Position numbers and translations under genes: made by a program
The notes under the pieces: model-generated
The model's database searches: none
What the model saw: the letters and a program-made list of their open reading frames with translations, nothing else
Told to the model about the DNA's origin: nothing
Shown here: piece by piece, positions 24,835 through 34,947 of the stretch
Numbering within the stretch: position 1 is the stretch's first letter
Layout of the letters: each line of letters begins with the position of its first letter
Assembly (NCBI GenBank): GCA_041484525.1
Contig: JBGPHT010000022.1
Span: forward strand, 1 to 64,000
Direction of reading: 5' to 3'
From: JBGPHT01 sp041484525
GTDB lineage: Bacteria; Acidobacteriota; Terriglobia; Bryobacterales; Bryobacteraceae
Length of the DNA: 64,000 nucleotides

Positions 24835-26684
24835 TCACCTTTCGGCTCCGCCGGCGTCATCACCAGCGCCGCGTGTCCCGGTAGCTGCCAGTTCTCGGCC
24901 GCATCTGGCGGCGGTGTGGCCGTCCCGCCATACCGCGGATCTTCACTCGACCAGAGCAGCTCCCAAACTCGATCCTCGGGAGGCGCCAGCAGTGGCTCGG
25001 GCGCCGGATCCAGGCGCAGGTCGCGCCCCAGGTTCACCAGCAGCAGCCGATCGCCGTCCGCGTCACCGCCAAAAAACCGCAGCGCGAGCGCTTCGCCTCC
25101 CAGCACCGCCCCATCCACGCCGCCCGCCCGCTGCGCGCGGAATACCGGGTCTTCGCGCCGCAGCCGCAGTAAGTCGCGGTGAAGCTGATACACGCCCGCG
25201 TGCTTGACGCGCTCTGAAAAATCCAACTTGCATCGCTCGAAGGAGGCTTGGTCGCCCGGGTCGATATGAAACTCCCGCATCTCCGGCTGCGCCAGACTTG
25301 TGAACTGCGCCAGCGACTGGATCCGGCCTTCCTTCACCAGCCGGTGCAACTCCGCGTGATGGTCCGCGAAGTAATAGAACGGGCTCGACGACGCGAATTC
25401 CTGCCCCTGAAACAGCATCGGCGTCTCCGGCGCCAGCAGCAACAGTGCCGTGATTGCGCGCAGTCGCCCCGGACTGGTGAGCCGGTCGAGGCGCTGCCCC
25501 CTTCCCGAGTTCGCGATCTGGTCGTGGTTCTGAATGTAGGTGACGAACTGCGACGGCGCGAGACCCCAAGCCGGCGTGCCGCGCCGCTTCGCCTGCCATT
25601 TGTAACGCTGCCCCTGGAACAGATACCCGTACTTCACCGCCGAGATCAGCTCCTGCGGCTTGCCCAGATAGTCGGTGTAATAGGCTTCGTTGCGCCCCGT
25701 CACCGCCACTCGCGCGCTGTGATGGAAATCGTCGTTCCACAGTCCGTCCAGACCGTACCCGCCCTGTTCGATAGGCCGCACCAGCCTCGTATGCTGCGGC
25801 TCGTTCTCCGCCACGATGATGGTGCGACGCCCGCCGGCCGCCGCTCGCACGCTCTTCCCCACAGCCGCCAGAATGTGCTCGCCCGACGCGTCGAAGACCT
25901 GCTGCGTCGCATCCAGTCGCAGCCCGTCGATATGGTATTCGTCCACCCAGTACGCCGCGTTCGACGTCACCCACTCGCGCACCGGCCCGGAATTCTCGCC
26001 GTCGTAGTTGATGGCTTCGCCCCACTCGTTGTGATAGCGATGGCTGAAGTAATCGTCCGAAAACTCCTTGAGATAGTTGCCGTCGGGACCGGCATGGTTG
26101 TACACCACGTCGAGAATCACGCCCATCCCCACGCGGTGCGCGTCATCCACAAAACGCCGGAAATCGTCCGGCCGTCCGTAAATGGCCACCGGCGCGAACA
26201 TGCCGACGCCATCGTACCCCCAGCCGAATCGCCCCGGAAAATCGGCCACCGGCATCACCGCCGCCACCGTGATCCCCACCGCCGCGAGTTCCGGCAGCTC
26301 CCGCCGCGCCGCCTCCCACGTGCCCTCCCGCGTGAACGTGCCGATGTGCATCTCGTAGAGGACCTGCCCCTCGATGGCCGCTCCCTTCCACGCGCCGTCG
26401 CTCCAGACGAAGCTCGCTGGGTCTACGATCTCCGACGGCCCGTGCGGCCCTTCCGGCTGGAAGCGCGAGGCAGGGTCGGGAAAACTATCGCCGCCGTCCA
26501 AACGGAAGCGGTAGCGAGTGCCTGCTGCCGCCCCGGCCACACGGCCCGAAAAATAGCCGGCCTCTTCGCGCACCAGTTCGCTGGAGGCGCCTCGCTCGAT
26601 CACCACCTCCACGCGCTTCCGCTTCTGCGCCCACACGCGAAAGTGCACACCACCACCGGCAACTACTGTTGCTCCGATTCTCAT
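24822..26684 (-). CDS. treZ: Malto-oligosyltrehalose trehalohydrolase
   Basis: The 620-residue GH13 enzyme has an N-terminal E-set domain (VHFRVWAQKRKRVEVVIERG), a TIM barrel and a C-terminal beta domain. TreZ hallmarks are LYEMHIGTFTREGTWEAA, LPVADFPG-like PVADFPGRFGWGYDGVGMFA, DVVYNHAGPDGNYL, the nucleophile region DGLRLDATQQV, acid/base IIVAENEPQ and third acid YIQNHDQIANSGRG. It releases trehalose from maltooligosyl-trehalose made by TreY. No treY is found in the window, although this pair is usually adjacent. The gene starts 6 bp after glgX stops. Confidence 0.92.
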   Translation of the reverse strand: MRIGATVVAGGGVHFRVWAQKRKRVEVVIERGASSELVREEAGYFSGRVAGAAAGTRYRFRLDGGDSFPDPASRFQPEGPHGPSEIVDPASFVWSDGAWKGAAIEGQVLYEMHIGTFTREGTWEAARRELPELAAVGITVAAVMPVADFPGRFGWGYDGVGMFAPVAIYGRPDDFRRFVDDAHRVGMGVILDVVYNHAGPDGNYLKEFSDDYFSHRYHNEWGEAINYDGENSGPVREWVTSNAAYWVDEYHIDGLRLDATQQVFDASGEHILAAVGKSVRAAAGGRRTIIVAENEPQHTRLVRPIEQGGYGLDGLWNDDFHHSARVAVTGRNEAYYTDYLGKPQELISAVKYGYLFQGQRYKWQAKRRGTPAWGLAPSQFVTYIQNHDQIANSGRGQRLDRLTSPGRLRAITALLLLAPETPMLFQGQEFASSSPFYYFADHHAELHRLVKEGRIQSLAQFTSLAQPEMREFHIDPGDQASFERCKLDFSERVKHAGVYQLHRDLLRLRREDPVFRAQRAGGVDGAVLGGEALALRFFGGDADGDRLLLVNLGRDLRLDPAPEPLLAPPEDRVWELLWSSEDPRYGGTATPPPDAAENWQLPGHAALVMTPAEPKGEWQI

Positions 26685-26690
26685 GTCGCC

Positions 26691-28847
26691 TTAGTCGCCC
26701 TGTTCGCATAGCAGCGCCGTGCTGCGCGCGATCAACTCGTACGGCTCACCCGGCCCGATCGCCGCCTTCTCCTCGCGCGCGGGGAATCCGGAATCGAGCA
26801 TCACCACCCACGCCGTTCCCTGCCCCCGCGGCATGTAGAACTTGATCGGCTCGTGATGCGGATTAAGCAGGATCAGAAAAGTCTCATCGCGAATCGGCTC
26901 GCCCACGCCATTCACGTCATCCAGGGTTCGGCCGCTCAACTGCAAGCCGATGCAGCGCACCCAGCCGGCGCCCCATTCCTCGGGTGTCATCTCGCCGCCG
27001 TCCGGCCGCAGCCAGGTGATGTCTTTCTCACGGCGGCCGTCCACTTCCCACTCCGCTGTGTCGCCCGGCTTGACCGCGCGGTCCTGGAAGAACTTGCGGC
27101 GATGCAGGTTCGGATGCTCGCGCCGCACTTCCACCAGTCGCCGCGTGAATTCAAGCAGCAGCTTGCGGCGCTCGTCCAGATCCCAGTTGAACCAACTGAC
27201 TTCGTTGTCCTGCGCGTATGCGTTGTTGTTGCCCCGCTGCGTGTGCCCGATTTCGTCGCCCCCGCAGATCATGGGCACGCCCTGCGAAAGCAGCAGCGAC
27301 AGCAGGAAATTGCGCTTTTGCCGCTCCCGCACGTCGATCGTCGCGGGGTTATCCGTGGGACCCTCCAGGCCGTAGTTGCACGAATGGTTGTCGTTGGTTC
27401 CGTCGCGATTCTCCTCGCCATTCGCCTCGTTGTGTTTGGCGTCGTAGCTCACCAGGTCGTGCAGCGTGAAGCCATCGTGCGCTGTGATGAAGTTGATGCT
27501 GGCCGTCGGGTGCCGGCCGTCACGCTGGTAGAGATCGCTCGAGCCCGTCAGCCGGTAGCCCAGCTCCGCCAGTTGCCCGTCGTCCGCCTTCCAGTACCGC
27601 CGCACCACGTCGCGATAGCGCCCGTTCCACTCCGCCCACAACGGTGGAAACTTCCCCACCTGGTAGCCGCCCTCGCCCACGTCCCACGGCTCCGCAATCA
27701 GCTTCACCTGCGAGATCACCGGGTCCTGGTTGATGATGTCGAAGAATGCCGAGAGCCGGTCCACGGCGTGCAGTTCGCGCGCCAGCGCCGCCGCCAGATC
27801 GAAGCGGAACCCGTCCACGTGCATCTCCTGCACCCAGTAGCGCAGGCTGTCCATGATCAGCTTCAGCACTTGCGGATGCCGGACGTTGAGCGTATTGCCG
27901 GTCCCCGTATAATCCATGTAGTAGCGCGGCTGATCGGGCACGAGGCGATAGTAAGTGGCATTGTCGATCCCGCGGAAGCTCAGCGTCGGGCCCAGTTGGT
28001 TGCCTTCCGCCGTGTGGTTGTACACGACGTCCAGAATCACCTCGATGCCGGCGCGATGCAGCGCCTTCACCATCGCCTTGAACTCGCCAATCTGTTCGCC
28101 GCCGTCCCCCGCCGCGCAGTAACGTGCCTCCGGGGAAAAGAAGTTGATCGAGTTATATCCCCAGTAATTGCGCAGTCCCTTATCCAGCAGATGCTTGTCG
28201 TCCACGAATTCGTGCACCGGCATCAACTCGACCGCCGTGATCCCGAGCTTCTTCAGGTAATCGATCGCCACCGGATGCGCCAGCCCCGCATACGTGCCGC
28301 GCAGTTCTTCCGGAATTTCGGGATGCAGCTTGGTGAACCCCTTCACGTGCACTTCGTAGATCACGGAATCGTGCAGCGGCGTGAGCGGCGGCCGGTCGTT
28401 CTCCCAATCGAAGTGCGAAGTGGTGACGACGCCCCTCGGCACACCCCACGCATCGTCGTTGGAATCGGACGAAAGATCCGCCGCCGGATCGCCGATGGTG
28501 TATCCGAACACCGGCGCGTCCCAGTTCAACGCCCCGGCCAGCGCCTTCGCATACGGGTCGATGAGCAGCTTGGCGGGATTGCATCGCTCCCCGCGCTCCG
28601 GTTCATACTTCCCATGGACGCGGTATCCGTAAAGTTGGCCCAATTTGACGCCGGGAATGTAGCAATGCCACACGTATCCGGTACACTCTCGGACAGTGAT
28701 GACTTCGACGTCGGTCGAGTCCAGCTCGTCGAACAGGCACAACTCGACGGCGTCGGCGCTTTCCGAATAAAGCGAAAAGTTAACTCCGGTACCGTCCCAG
28801 GTGGCGCCTTGCGGGTAAGGTTTACCCGGCAAAATGGTTCGTGGCAT
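26691..28847 (-). CDS. glgX: Glycogen debranching protein GlgX (isoamylase type, GH13_11)
   Basis: The 718-residue protein has the isoamylase/GlgX/TreX layout: an N-terminal CBM48 (PYPQGATWDGTGVNFSLYSE, VWHCYIPGVKLGQLYGYRVH) and a barrel with IEVILDVVYNHTAEGNQLGP. VDGFRFDLAAALAREL (nucleophile), LIAEPWDVGEGGYQVG (acid/base), FITAHDGFTLHDLVSYD and MICGGDEIGHTQRGNNNAYA follow. It cleaves alpha-1,6 linkages in glycogen or limit dextrin, supplying linear maltodextrins. In TreX-type operons these feed TreY/TreZ. It heads the operon glgX-treZ-GDE, which therefore encodes two unrelated debranching enzymes. Confidence 0.93.
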   Translation of the reverse strand: MPRTILPGKPYPQGATWDGTGVNFSLYSESADAVELCLFDELDSTDVEVITVRECTGYVWHCYIPGVKLGQLYGYRVHGKYEPERGERCNPAKLLIDPYAKALAGALNWDAPVFGYTIGDPAADLSSDSNDDAWGVPRGVVTTSHFDWENDRPPLTPLHDSVIYEVHVKGFTKLHPEIPEELRGTYAGLAHPVAIDYLKKLGITAVELMPVHEFVDDKHLLDKGLRNYWGYNSINFFSPEARYCAAGDGGEQIGEFKAMVKALHRAGIEVILDVVYNHTAEGNQLGPTLSFRGIDNATYYRLVPDQPRYYMDYTGTGNTLNVRHPQVLKLIMDSLRYWVQEMHVDGFRFDLAAALARELHAVDRLSAFFDIINQDPVISQVKLIAEPWDVGEGGYQVGKFPPLWAEWNGRYRDVVRRYWKADDGQLAELGYRLTGSSDLYQRDGRHPTASINFITAHDGFTLHDLVSYDAKHNEANGEENRDGTNDNHSCNYGLEGPTDNPATIDVRERQKRNFLLSLLLSQGVPMICGGDEIGHTQRGNNNAYAQDNEVSWFNWDLDERRKLLLEFTRRLVEVRREHPNLHRRKFFQDRAVKPGDTAEWEVDGRREKDITWLRPDGGEMTPEEWGAGWVRCIGLQLSGRTLDDVNGVGEPIRDETFLILLNPHHEPIKFYMPRGQGTAWVVMLDSGFPAREEKAAIGPGEPYELIARSTALLCEQGD

Positions 28848-28878
28848 CTTCTCTGGCAGCCGAAAGTCAGCAAGCGAT

Positions 28879-29190
28879 CTACCAACCGCCTGGATTTCGC
28901 CCTACCAGTAAGTGTACTCGTACACGGTTCGCCCGTCTGCACGGTTTCGCACAGGCGCTATGCCTCGATGTGTACGATCTTCGGTGGCGCTCCGAGCCAC
29001 TCGCCGAGCTCGACGAAAATCGGAGTCGGTCGTCACAACGGTGCATCGGTTTTCTTTGGCCGAGCTCCAAAATCTGCGGGTCCGGTGCTTGTCTCAGGCC
29101 AACATCTCGTACATGGGTCAGGTTCGGAAATAAGGAGGCCAGTCGGCCCACCAACCTGGGCGACAAGTTCTCGTCAAGCAGCAGGCTCAC
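28879..29190 (-). pseudogene. DUF5615 (PIN-like) toxin gene, frameshifted
   Basis: The first frame reads MSLLLDENLSPRLVGRLASL, then FPNLTHVRDVGLRQAPDPQI, a textbook DUF5615 N-terminus with the DEN metal-site motif. After LEL it fails. One extra base near 29060 must be removed to read AKENRCTVVTTDSDF, and another near 29015 to read VELGEWLGAPPKIVHIEA, both conserved DUF5615 stretches. A stop follows. The protein would be a Mut7-C/PIN-fold nuclease-like toxin paired with DUF433. The ATG overlaps the DUF433 stop. With two frame breaks the toxin is almost certainly inactive. Confidence 0.75.
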
Positions 29191-29408
29191 CGAATTCGCG
29201 CGTTCCGGCCAACCTCAGCGGCGAACTGGAATACAGCCGGGAAGTCTTCCTTCTCCAAGTCCGGATGTTTTTCGAGGATTTCCTGCTCCGTCATTCCAGC
29301 CCCAAGCCAGCCAAGCACATCCCGCACCGTGATCCGAAGCCCTCGGATGCACGGCTTCCCGCCACGCTTCTCGGGTTCCACGGTGATTCGAGATTTCACG
29401 TCAGGCAT
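29187..29408 (-). CDS. DUF433 antitoxin-like protein
   Basis: The 73-residue protein is a clear DUF433: SRITVEPEKRGGKPCIRGLR, ITVRDVLGWLGAGMTEQEIL, then EKHPDLEKEDFPAVFQFAAE. The motif 'GkPcIrGlRitV.dvl.wla.Gmt.eEIl..yPdL..edi.a.l.yaa' is a small winged-helix DNA-binding domain. DUF433 genes are commonly paired with a DUF5615 nuclease-like partner, found here directly downstream with an ATGA overlap. It is intact while the partner is broken. It likely binds its own promoter. Confidence 0.85.
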   Translation of the reverse strand: MPDVKSRITVEPEKRGGKPCIRGLRITVRDVLGWLGAGMTEQEILEKHPDLEKEDFPAVFQFAAEVGRNARIR

Positions 29409-29466
29409 CGGAGTTGTCCCGTGCGGTCACGCTACCGCGGTGATGCACCATCCCCCGCTCGCTCGC

Positions 29467-29886
29467 TTATTTCTGTTGCTCGGTCACGATAAGGCGCGCC
29501 TGTGCCCGCGCCATCGCTTCGAGTGCCGCACCTGGATCGACGCCCAACGCGGGGTTCATCATCTCCTCCTGCGCCCGCTGCATCGCACGGCGGGCGCGCT
29601 CCACGTCGATCTCGTCCGCGCGCTCCGCCAGCTCCGCCAGCACGCGCACGTGATCCGACAGCACTTCCACAAACCCGCCGTGCACGGAAAGGTACCGCTT
29701 CTTTCCGCCCGCCATGTAGCTCAGGTAGCCGATGCCCATCTGGCTCAGAAGAGGCGCATGGCCCGGCAGGATTCCCATGTAGCCGTCCTTCCCGGGAAGC
29801 TGCACCTCGGTCACCTGCTCGCGCACCAGCATGCGCTCCGGCGTCGCGACCTCCAGTTCGATGGAATCGGGCAGCGTGTCGGCCAT
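29467..29886 (-). CDS. atpC: ATP synthase F1 epsilon subunit
   Basis: The 139-residue subunit starts LPDSIELEVATPERMLVREQ and has the beta-sandwich signature QLPGKDGYMGILPGHAPLLS, followed by the two-helix C-terminal domain (DEIDVERARRAMQRAQEEMM). It links the gamma rotor to the c-ring and can inhibit ATP hydrolysis. It is the last gene of the atp operon, 2 bp after atpD. Confidence 0.93.
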   Translation of the reverse strand: MADTLPDSIELEVATPERMLVREQVTEVQLPGKDGYMGILPGHAPLLSQMGIGYLSYMAGGKKRYLSVHGGFVEVLSDHVRVLAELAERADEIDVERARRAMQRAQEEMMNPALGVDPGAALEAMARAQARLIVTEQQK

Positions 29887-29888
29887 GG

Positions 29889-31340
<1,452 letters not shown>

Positions 31341-31349
31341 ATCTTCTTA

Positions 31350-32210
31350 TTACTCCGCAGCGGCTGCGCCGCTCACCACTTCGATGATTTCTTTAGTAAT
31401 GCTCGCCTGGCGCACGCGGTTCATGTAAAGCGTCAGCTTATCGATCATCTCCGACGCGTTCGAAGTCGCCGCTTCCATGGCCGTCATGCGCGCCGCGTGC
31501 TCGCTCGCCGCCGATTCCAGCAGCGCCTGAAAAAATGTCATGGCGATGTACTTCGGCAAAAGCTGGTTCAGCATCTCCGTCGGCGGCTGTTCGAAAATGT
31601 AATCCACCGGCGCCGTCTCCTTGGGCATGTCCACCGGCAGTACGCGCGACAGGGTCAGCTTTTGCGAGGCCACGCTCTTAAACTCGTTGTAGACGATGTA
31701 GACCGCGTCGATCTCGTCCGCGCGGAACATCTCCGTAGCCGTCGCTGCAATCGCCGCCATGTCCGCGTACGCCGGCTTGGCCGCAAGCCCTATGTGCTCG
31801 CCCGAAATCTTCGCCGCCCGCTTGCGGAAAAAGTCGCGCCCCTTCCGGCCCACCAGTTCGAACGTCACCGCGGCGTCCGCGCGCTCCGCCATGAAACGCT
31901 GCGCACCCTTGATCAGGTTGCTGTTGAACGCGCCCGCCAGTCCCTTATCGCCCGTCACCAGCACCAGCAGTATGCGGCGCTCCGCGCGCTGCGCCAGCAG
32001 TGGATTCTCGCCCGCCGTCTCGTCGCCCGCCACTGCCGCAGCCACGTTCCCCAACACTTTCCGCAACAGGCTGGCGTACGGACGCGCAGCCAGCACGCGG
32101 TCCTGCGCCCGCCGCAGTTTCGCCGCCGAAACCATCTTCATGGCGCGCGTGATCTGCTGCGTGTTCTTGACCGAGCGGATACGCCGCCTTATGTCGATCA
32201 GGCTAGGCAT
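31350..32210 (-). CDS. atpG: ATP synthase F1 gamma subunit
   Basis: The 286-residue rotor subunit shows the two long terminal helices of gamma: SLIDIRRRIRSVKNTQQITR-AMKMVSAAKLRRAQ at the N-terminus and ATSNASEMIDKLTLYMNRVR-QASITKEIIEVV at the C-terminus. The central Rossmann-like domain contains LVTGDKGLAGAFNSNLI. Torque from the c-ring is carried through this subunit to alpha3beta3. Its start overlaps the atpA stop by 8 bp. Confidence 0.95.
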   Translation of the reverse strand: MPSLIDIRRRIRSVKNTQQITRAMKMVSAAKLRRAQDRVLAARPYASLLRKVLGNVAAAVAGDETAGENPLLAQRAERRILLVLVTGDKGLAGAFNSNLIKGAQRFMAERADAAVTFELVGRKGRDFFRKRAAKISGEHIGLAAKPAYADMAAIAATATEMFRADEIDAVYIVYNEFKSVASQKLTLSRVLPVDMPKETAPVDYIFEQPPTEMLNQLLPKYIAMTFFQALLESAASEHAARMTAMEAATSNASEMIDKLTLYMNRVRQASITKEIIEVVSGAAAAE

Positions 32211-33741
32211 TGGTCTTTACCGCGCCCTGCTCCGACACGAAACGCGCCTTGAACTCCTCGATCGCCGACTTCAGCTTGGCGCGCAGACTGTCGTCCAGCG
32301 CCTTCTTCGTTTTGATCTCCTCGAACACGCCGCGGTGCGCGTTGTCCACGAACCGGTACAACTCTTCCTCGAACTTGCGGCACTGCTCCACCGGCAGATC
32401 GTCTAGATAACCCTGCGTGCCGGCGAAGATGATGACGATCTGTTTTTCCAGCGGCAGCGGCGAATACTGCCCCTGTTTCAGGATCTCCACCAGGTGCTTG
32501 CCACGATTGAGCTGCGCCATCGACGACTTGTCGAGGTCGCTGCCGAACTGCGCGAACGCCGCCAGCGCGCGATACTGCGCCAAGTCCAGCCGCAGCCCGC
32601 CCGCGATCTGCTTCATCGCCTTCGTCTGCGCGTTTCCGCCCACGCGGCTCACCGAGATGCCCACGTTGATGGCCGGCCGCACGTTCGAGTTGAACAGGTC
32701 GGCTTCGAGGAAAATCTGCCCGTCCGTAATCGAAATGACGTTAGTCGGAATGTACGCCGAAACGTCGCCCGCCTGCGTCTCGATGAACGGTAGCGCCGTC
32801 AGCGATCCGCCGCCGTGTTCCTTGCTGAGCTTGGCCGCGCGCTCCAGCAGCCGACTGTGCAGGTAGAACACGTCTCCCGGAAACGCCTCGCGCCCCGGCG
32901 GCCGCCGCAGCAGCAGCGAAATCTCGCGGTACGCCGCCGCATGCTTCGAAAGATCGTCGTACACGCACAGGGCGTGCCGACCCGAATCGCGGAAGAACTC
33001 GCCCATGGCGCATCCCGAGAACGGCGCCAGGTATTGCATCGGAGCCGGGTCCGACGCCGAGGCCGAAACCACGATCGTATATTCCATGGCGCCGTGGTCT
33101 TCGAGCGTCTTCACCACCTGCGCCACCGTCGAGCGCTTCTGGCCGATAGCGACATAGATGCAGATCATGTCGCCGCCCTTCTGATTGATGATCGCGTCCA
33201 GAGCGATGGCCGTCTTACCCGTCTGCCGGTCGCCGATGATCAGCTCGCGCTGCCCGCGTCCCACGGGAATCATGGAATCGATGGCCTTGATCCCGGTCTG
33301 CACCGGCTCCTTCACCGGCTGCCGCGCCACCACGCCCGGCGCCAGCCGTTCGATGTGGTTCCGCTTGTCTGTCAGGATCGGCCCCTTGCCGTCGATGGGC
33401 GCGCCCAGCGCATCCACCACGCGCCCGATCAACGCCTCGCCCACTGGCACCGACATGATGGAGCCGGTGCGCCGCACCTCGTCGCCTTCCTTGATTTCGG
33501 AATATTCGCCCAGCAGCACCGCGCCTACCTGGTCTTCTTCCAGGTTCATCGCGATGCCCGCAACGCCGTGCGGAAATTGGATCAGCTCGCCCGCCATGAC
33601 CTTCTCCAGGCCGTGCACGCGCGCAATGCCGTCACCCACGGAAATGACCGAGCCGGTCTCAGTCACATCGACGGCCCGCTCATAATTCTCAATCTCCTGG
33701 CGCAATATGCTGGTAATCTCATCCGCTCGTATTTGAGCCAT
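32203..33741 (-). CDS. atpA: ATP synthase F1 alpha subunit
   Basis: The 512-residue regulatory subunit starts AQIRADEITSILRQEIENYE. It has the P-loop GDRQTGKTAIALDAIINQKG, SASDPAPMQYLAPFSGCAMG and the C-terminal GSDLDKSSMAQLNRGKHLVE. SVGDGIARVHGLEKVMAGEL marks the N-terminal barrel. It forms the F1 hexamer with beta and binds non-catalytic nucleotide. It lies between atpH and atpG in the standard F1 order. Confidence 0.96.
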   Translation of the reverse strand: MAQIRADEITSILRQEIENYERAVDVTETGSVISVGDGIARVHGLEKVMAGELIQFPHGVAGIAMNLEEDQVGAVLLGEYSEIKEGDEVRRTGSIMSVPVGEALIGRVVDALGAPIDGKGPILTDKRNHIERLAPGVVARQPVKEPVQTGIKAIDSMIPVGRGQRELIIGDRQTGKTAIALDAIINQKGGDMICIYVAIGQKRSTVAQVVKTLEDHGAMEYTIVVSASASDPAPMQYLAPFSGCAMGEFFRDSGRHALCVYDDLSKHAAAYREISLLLRRPPGREAFPGDVFYLHSRLLERAAKLSKEHGGGSLTALPFIETQAGDVSAYIPTNVISITDGQIFLEADLFNSNVRPAINVGISVSRVGGNAQTKAMKQIAGGLRLDLAQYRALAAFAQFGSDLDKSSMAQLNRGKHLVEILKQGQYSPLPLEKQIVIIFAGTQGYLDDLPVEQCRKFEEELYRFVDNAHRGVFEEIKTKKALDDSLRAKLKSAIEEFKARFVSEQGAVKTNA

Positions 33742-33759
33742 AGTTCCTTCCCGTTGCGA

Positions 33760-34314
33760 TTAACTTTCAGCGCCCAGGCGCCGCGCCAGCGAATGGAGCT
33801 GGCCGCGCACCGAGCCGTCGTACACCGTGGAGCCGATCCTCGCCATCACCCCGCCGATCAGCGATGGGTCCACCGCAAACTGCATCCGGATGCGCTTGCC
33901 CGTGAGCTTCTGCAGTTCCGCATTCAGCGCCGTGCGCTGCGTCTCCGTCAAGTCGGCCGCCGAGGTGACTTCGGCGCGCGCCATCCCCAGCCGCTCGTCC
34001 AAAATCAGATCGAACAACTGGACGATCTCGGGAAACGCCGCGATCCTCCGGCGGTCCACCAGTACGAATAGAAAATTGCGCGTCACGCGCGAAAGCTTCA
34101 GCACGTCCACGATCCGGCCCACCACGGCCCTCTTCCGGCCGGGCGTCACGGCGGGCGAAACCAGCGCATTCTGCAGTTCCACCGAGCCCTTCAGCGCGGA
34201 CTCGAACGCACGTAATTCCGCCACCGCGTCCTGCGGGCGCAAGACCGAGCCGCTCGCAGTTACCACGTCCGCGAGGGCCTCGGCGTATCGCTTGGCTACA
34301 GCCGTAATTGTCAT
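33760..34314 (-). CDS. atpH: ATP synthase delta subunit
   Basis: The 184-residue subunit starts with AVAKRYAEALADVVTASG, the OSCP/delta signature. A helical N-domain (LQNALVSPAVTPGRKRAVVG, VTRNFLFVLVDRRRIAAFPE) and a C-domain ending DPSLIGGVMARIGSTVYDGS-VRGQL follow. It joins the peripheral stalk (b and b') to the top of F1. It begins 3 bp after the b gene stops and ends 18 bp before atpA. Confidence 0.93.
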   Translation of the reverse strand: MTITAVAKRYAEALADVVTASGSVLRPQDAVAELRAFESALKGSVELQNALVSPAVTPGRKRAVVGRIVDVLKLSRVTRNFLFVLVDRRRIAAFPEIVQLFDLILDERLGMARAEVTSAADLTETQRTALNAELQKLTGKRIRMQFAVDPSLIGGVMARIGSTVYDGSVRGQLHSLARRLGAES

Positions 34315-34317
34315 GGT

Positions 34318-34947
34318 TTATCTGGTCTGCGCGCGCGCCGAGCCGTCCTCGAGCCCCTTGACGAACCCGCGCACCAGCGCGTCCTGCGTTTCCGGGGTCA
34401 TGCGCGCCCGGATCTTCTGCTCCGCCAGGCTCACCGCCAGTTGCGCCGAATAGCGCTTCAAATCCACGCGCGCGGCCTTTCCCGCGGACGCAATTTCCTG
34501 CTCCGCATGCGCCTGGATCTTCGCCAACTCGGCCGCCGTCCGCGCCGCCATGCGCTTCGCGTCGGCTTCGGCCTCGGCCTGCCCTTGCCCTTTCAACGCC
34601 GCGATGTCATCACCGAGCCGCGCCAACTTCCGGTCGACTTCCGCCGCCCGCGCCTCCGCACCTTTGCGCGCGTCCTCAGCCTCGACCATATCCTTCCGGA
34701 TCTTCTGCGACCGGGCATCGAAGAACGGCCCGGCGTTCTTGCCGATCACGTACCCGAACGCCGCTGCCAACAACAGAAAGTTGGCCCACTTCCAGATCTC
34801 GAGCTTGCCTTCCTCCTCCGCTTCCTTGGAATGCCCCGATTCAGCGGATTTGCCAGCCTCGTGCGCCTCTTGCGCCCGCGAGCCCGCGCAACTCAAAAAG
34901 AGAAAAGCGAGCGTAGCGAGCCACCTTCTCCTGTTCCCTACCCTCAT
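34318..34947 (-). CDS. atpF: ATP synthase b subunit with extended N-terminus
   Basis: The 209-residue protein has a cleavable-looking signal (RRWLATLAFLFLSCAGSRAQ), then an acidic/His-rich linker (HEAGKSAESGHSKEAEEEGK). The b-type anchor IWKWANFLLLAAAFGYVIGK and a long coiled stalk helix follow (PFFDARSQKIRKDMVEAEDA onward). The extra N-terminus places about 30 residues in the periplasm, longer than E. coli b. It forms the peripheral stator stalk. The ATG overlaps the upstream b' stop (ATGA, 34944-34947). Confidence 0.9.
   Translation of the reverse strand: MRVGNRRRWLATLAFLFLSCAGSRAQEAHEAGKSAESGHSKEAEEEGKLEIWKWANFLLLAAAFGYVIGKNAGPFFDARSQKIRKDMVEAEDARKGAEARAAEVDRKLARLGDDIAALKGQGQAEAEADAKRMAARTAAELAKIQAHAEQEIASAGKAARVDLKRYSAQLAVSLAEQKIRARMTPETQDALVRGFVKGLEDGSARAQTR

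Noticed and set aside
26853..29492. 879-codon open frame on the plus strand, opposite glgX and the DUF433 pair
   Set aside because: It is the shadow of a well-supported GH13 gene with low-complexity Arg/Val/His composition.
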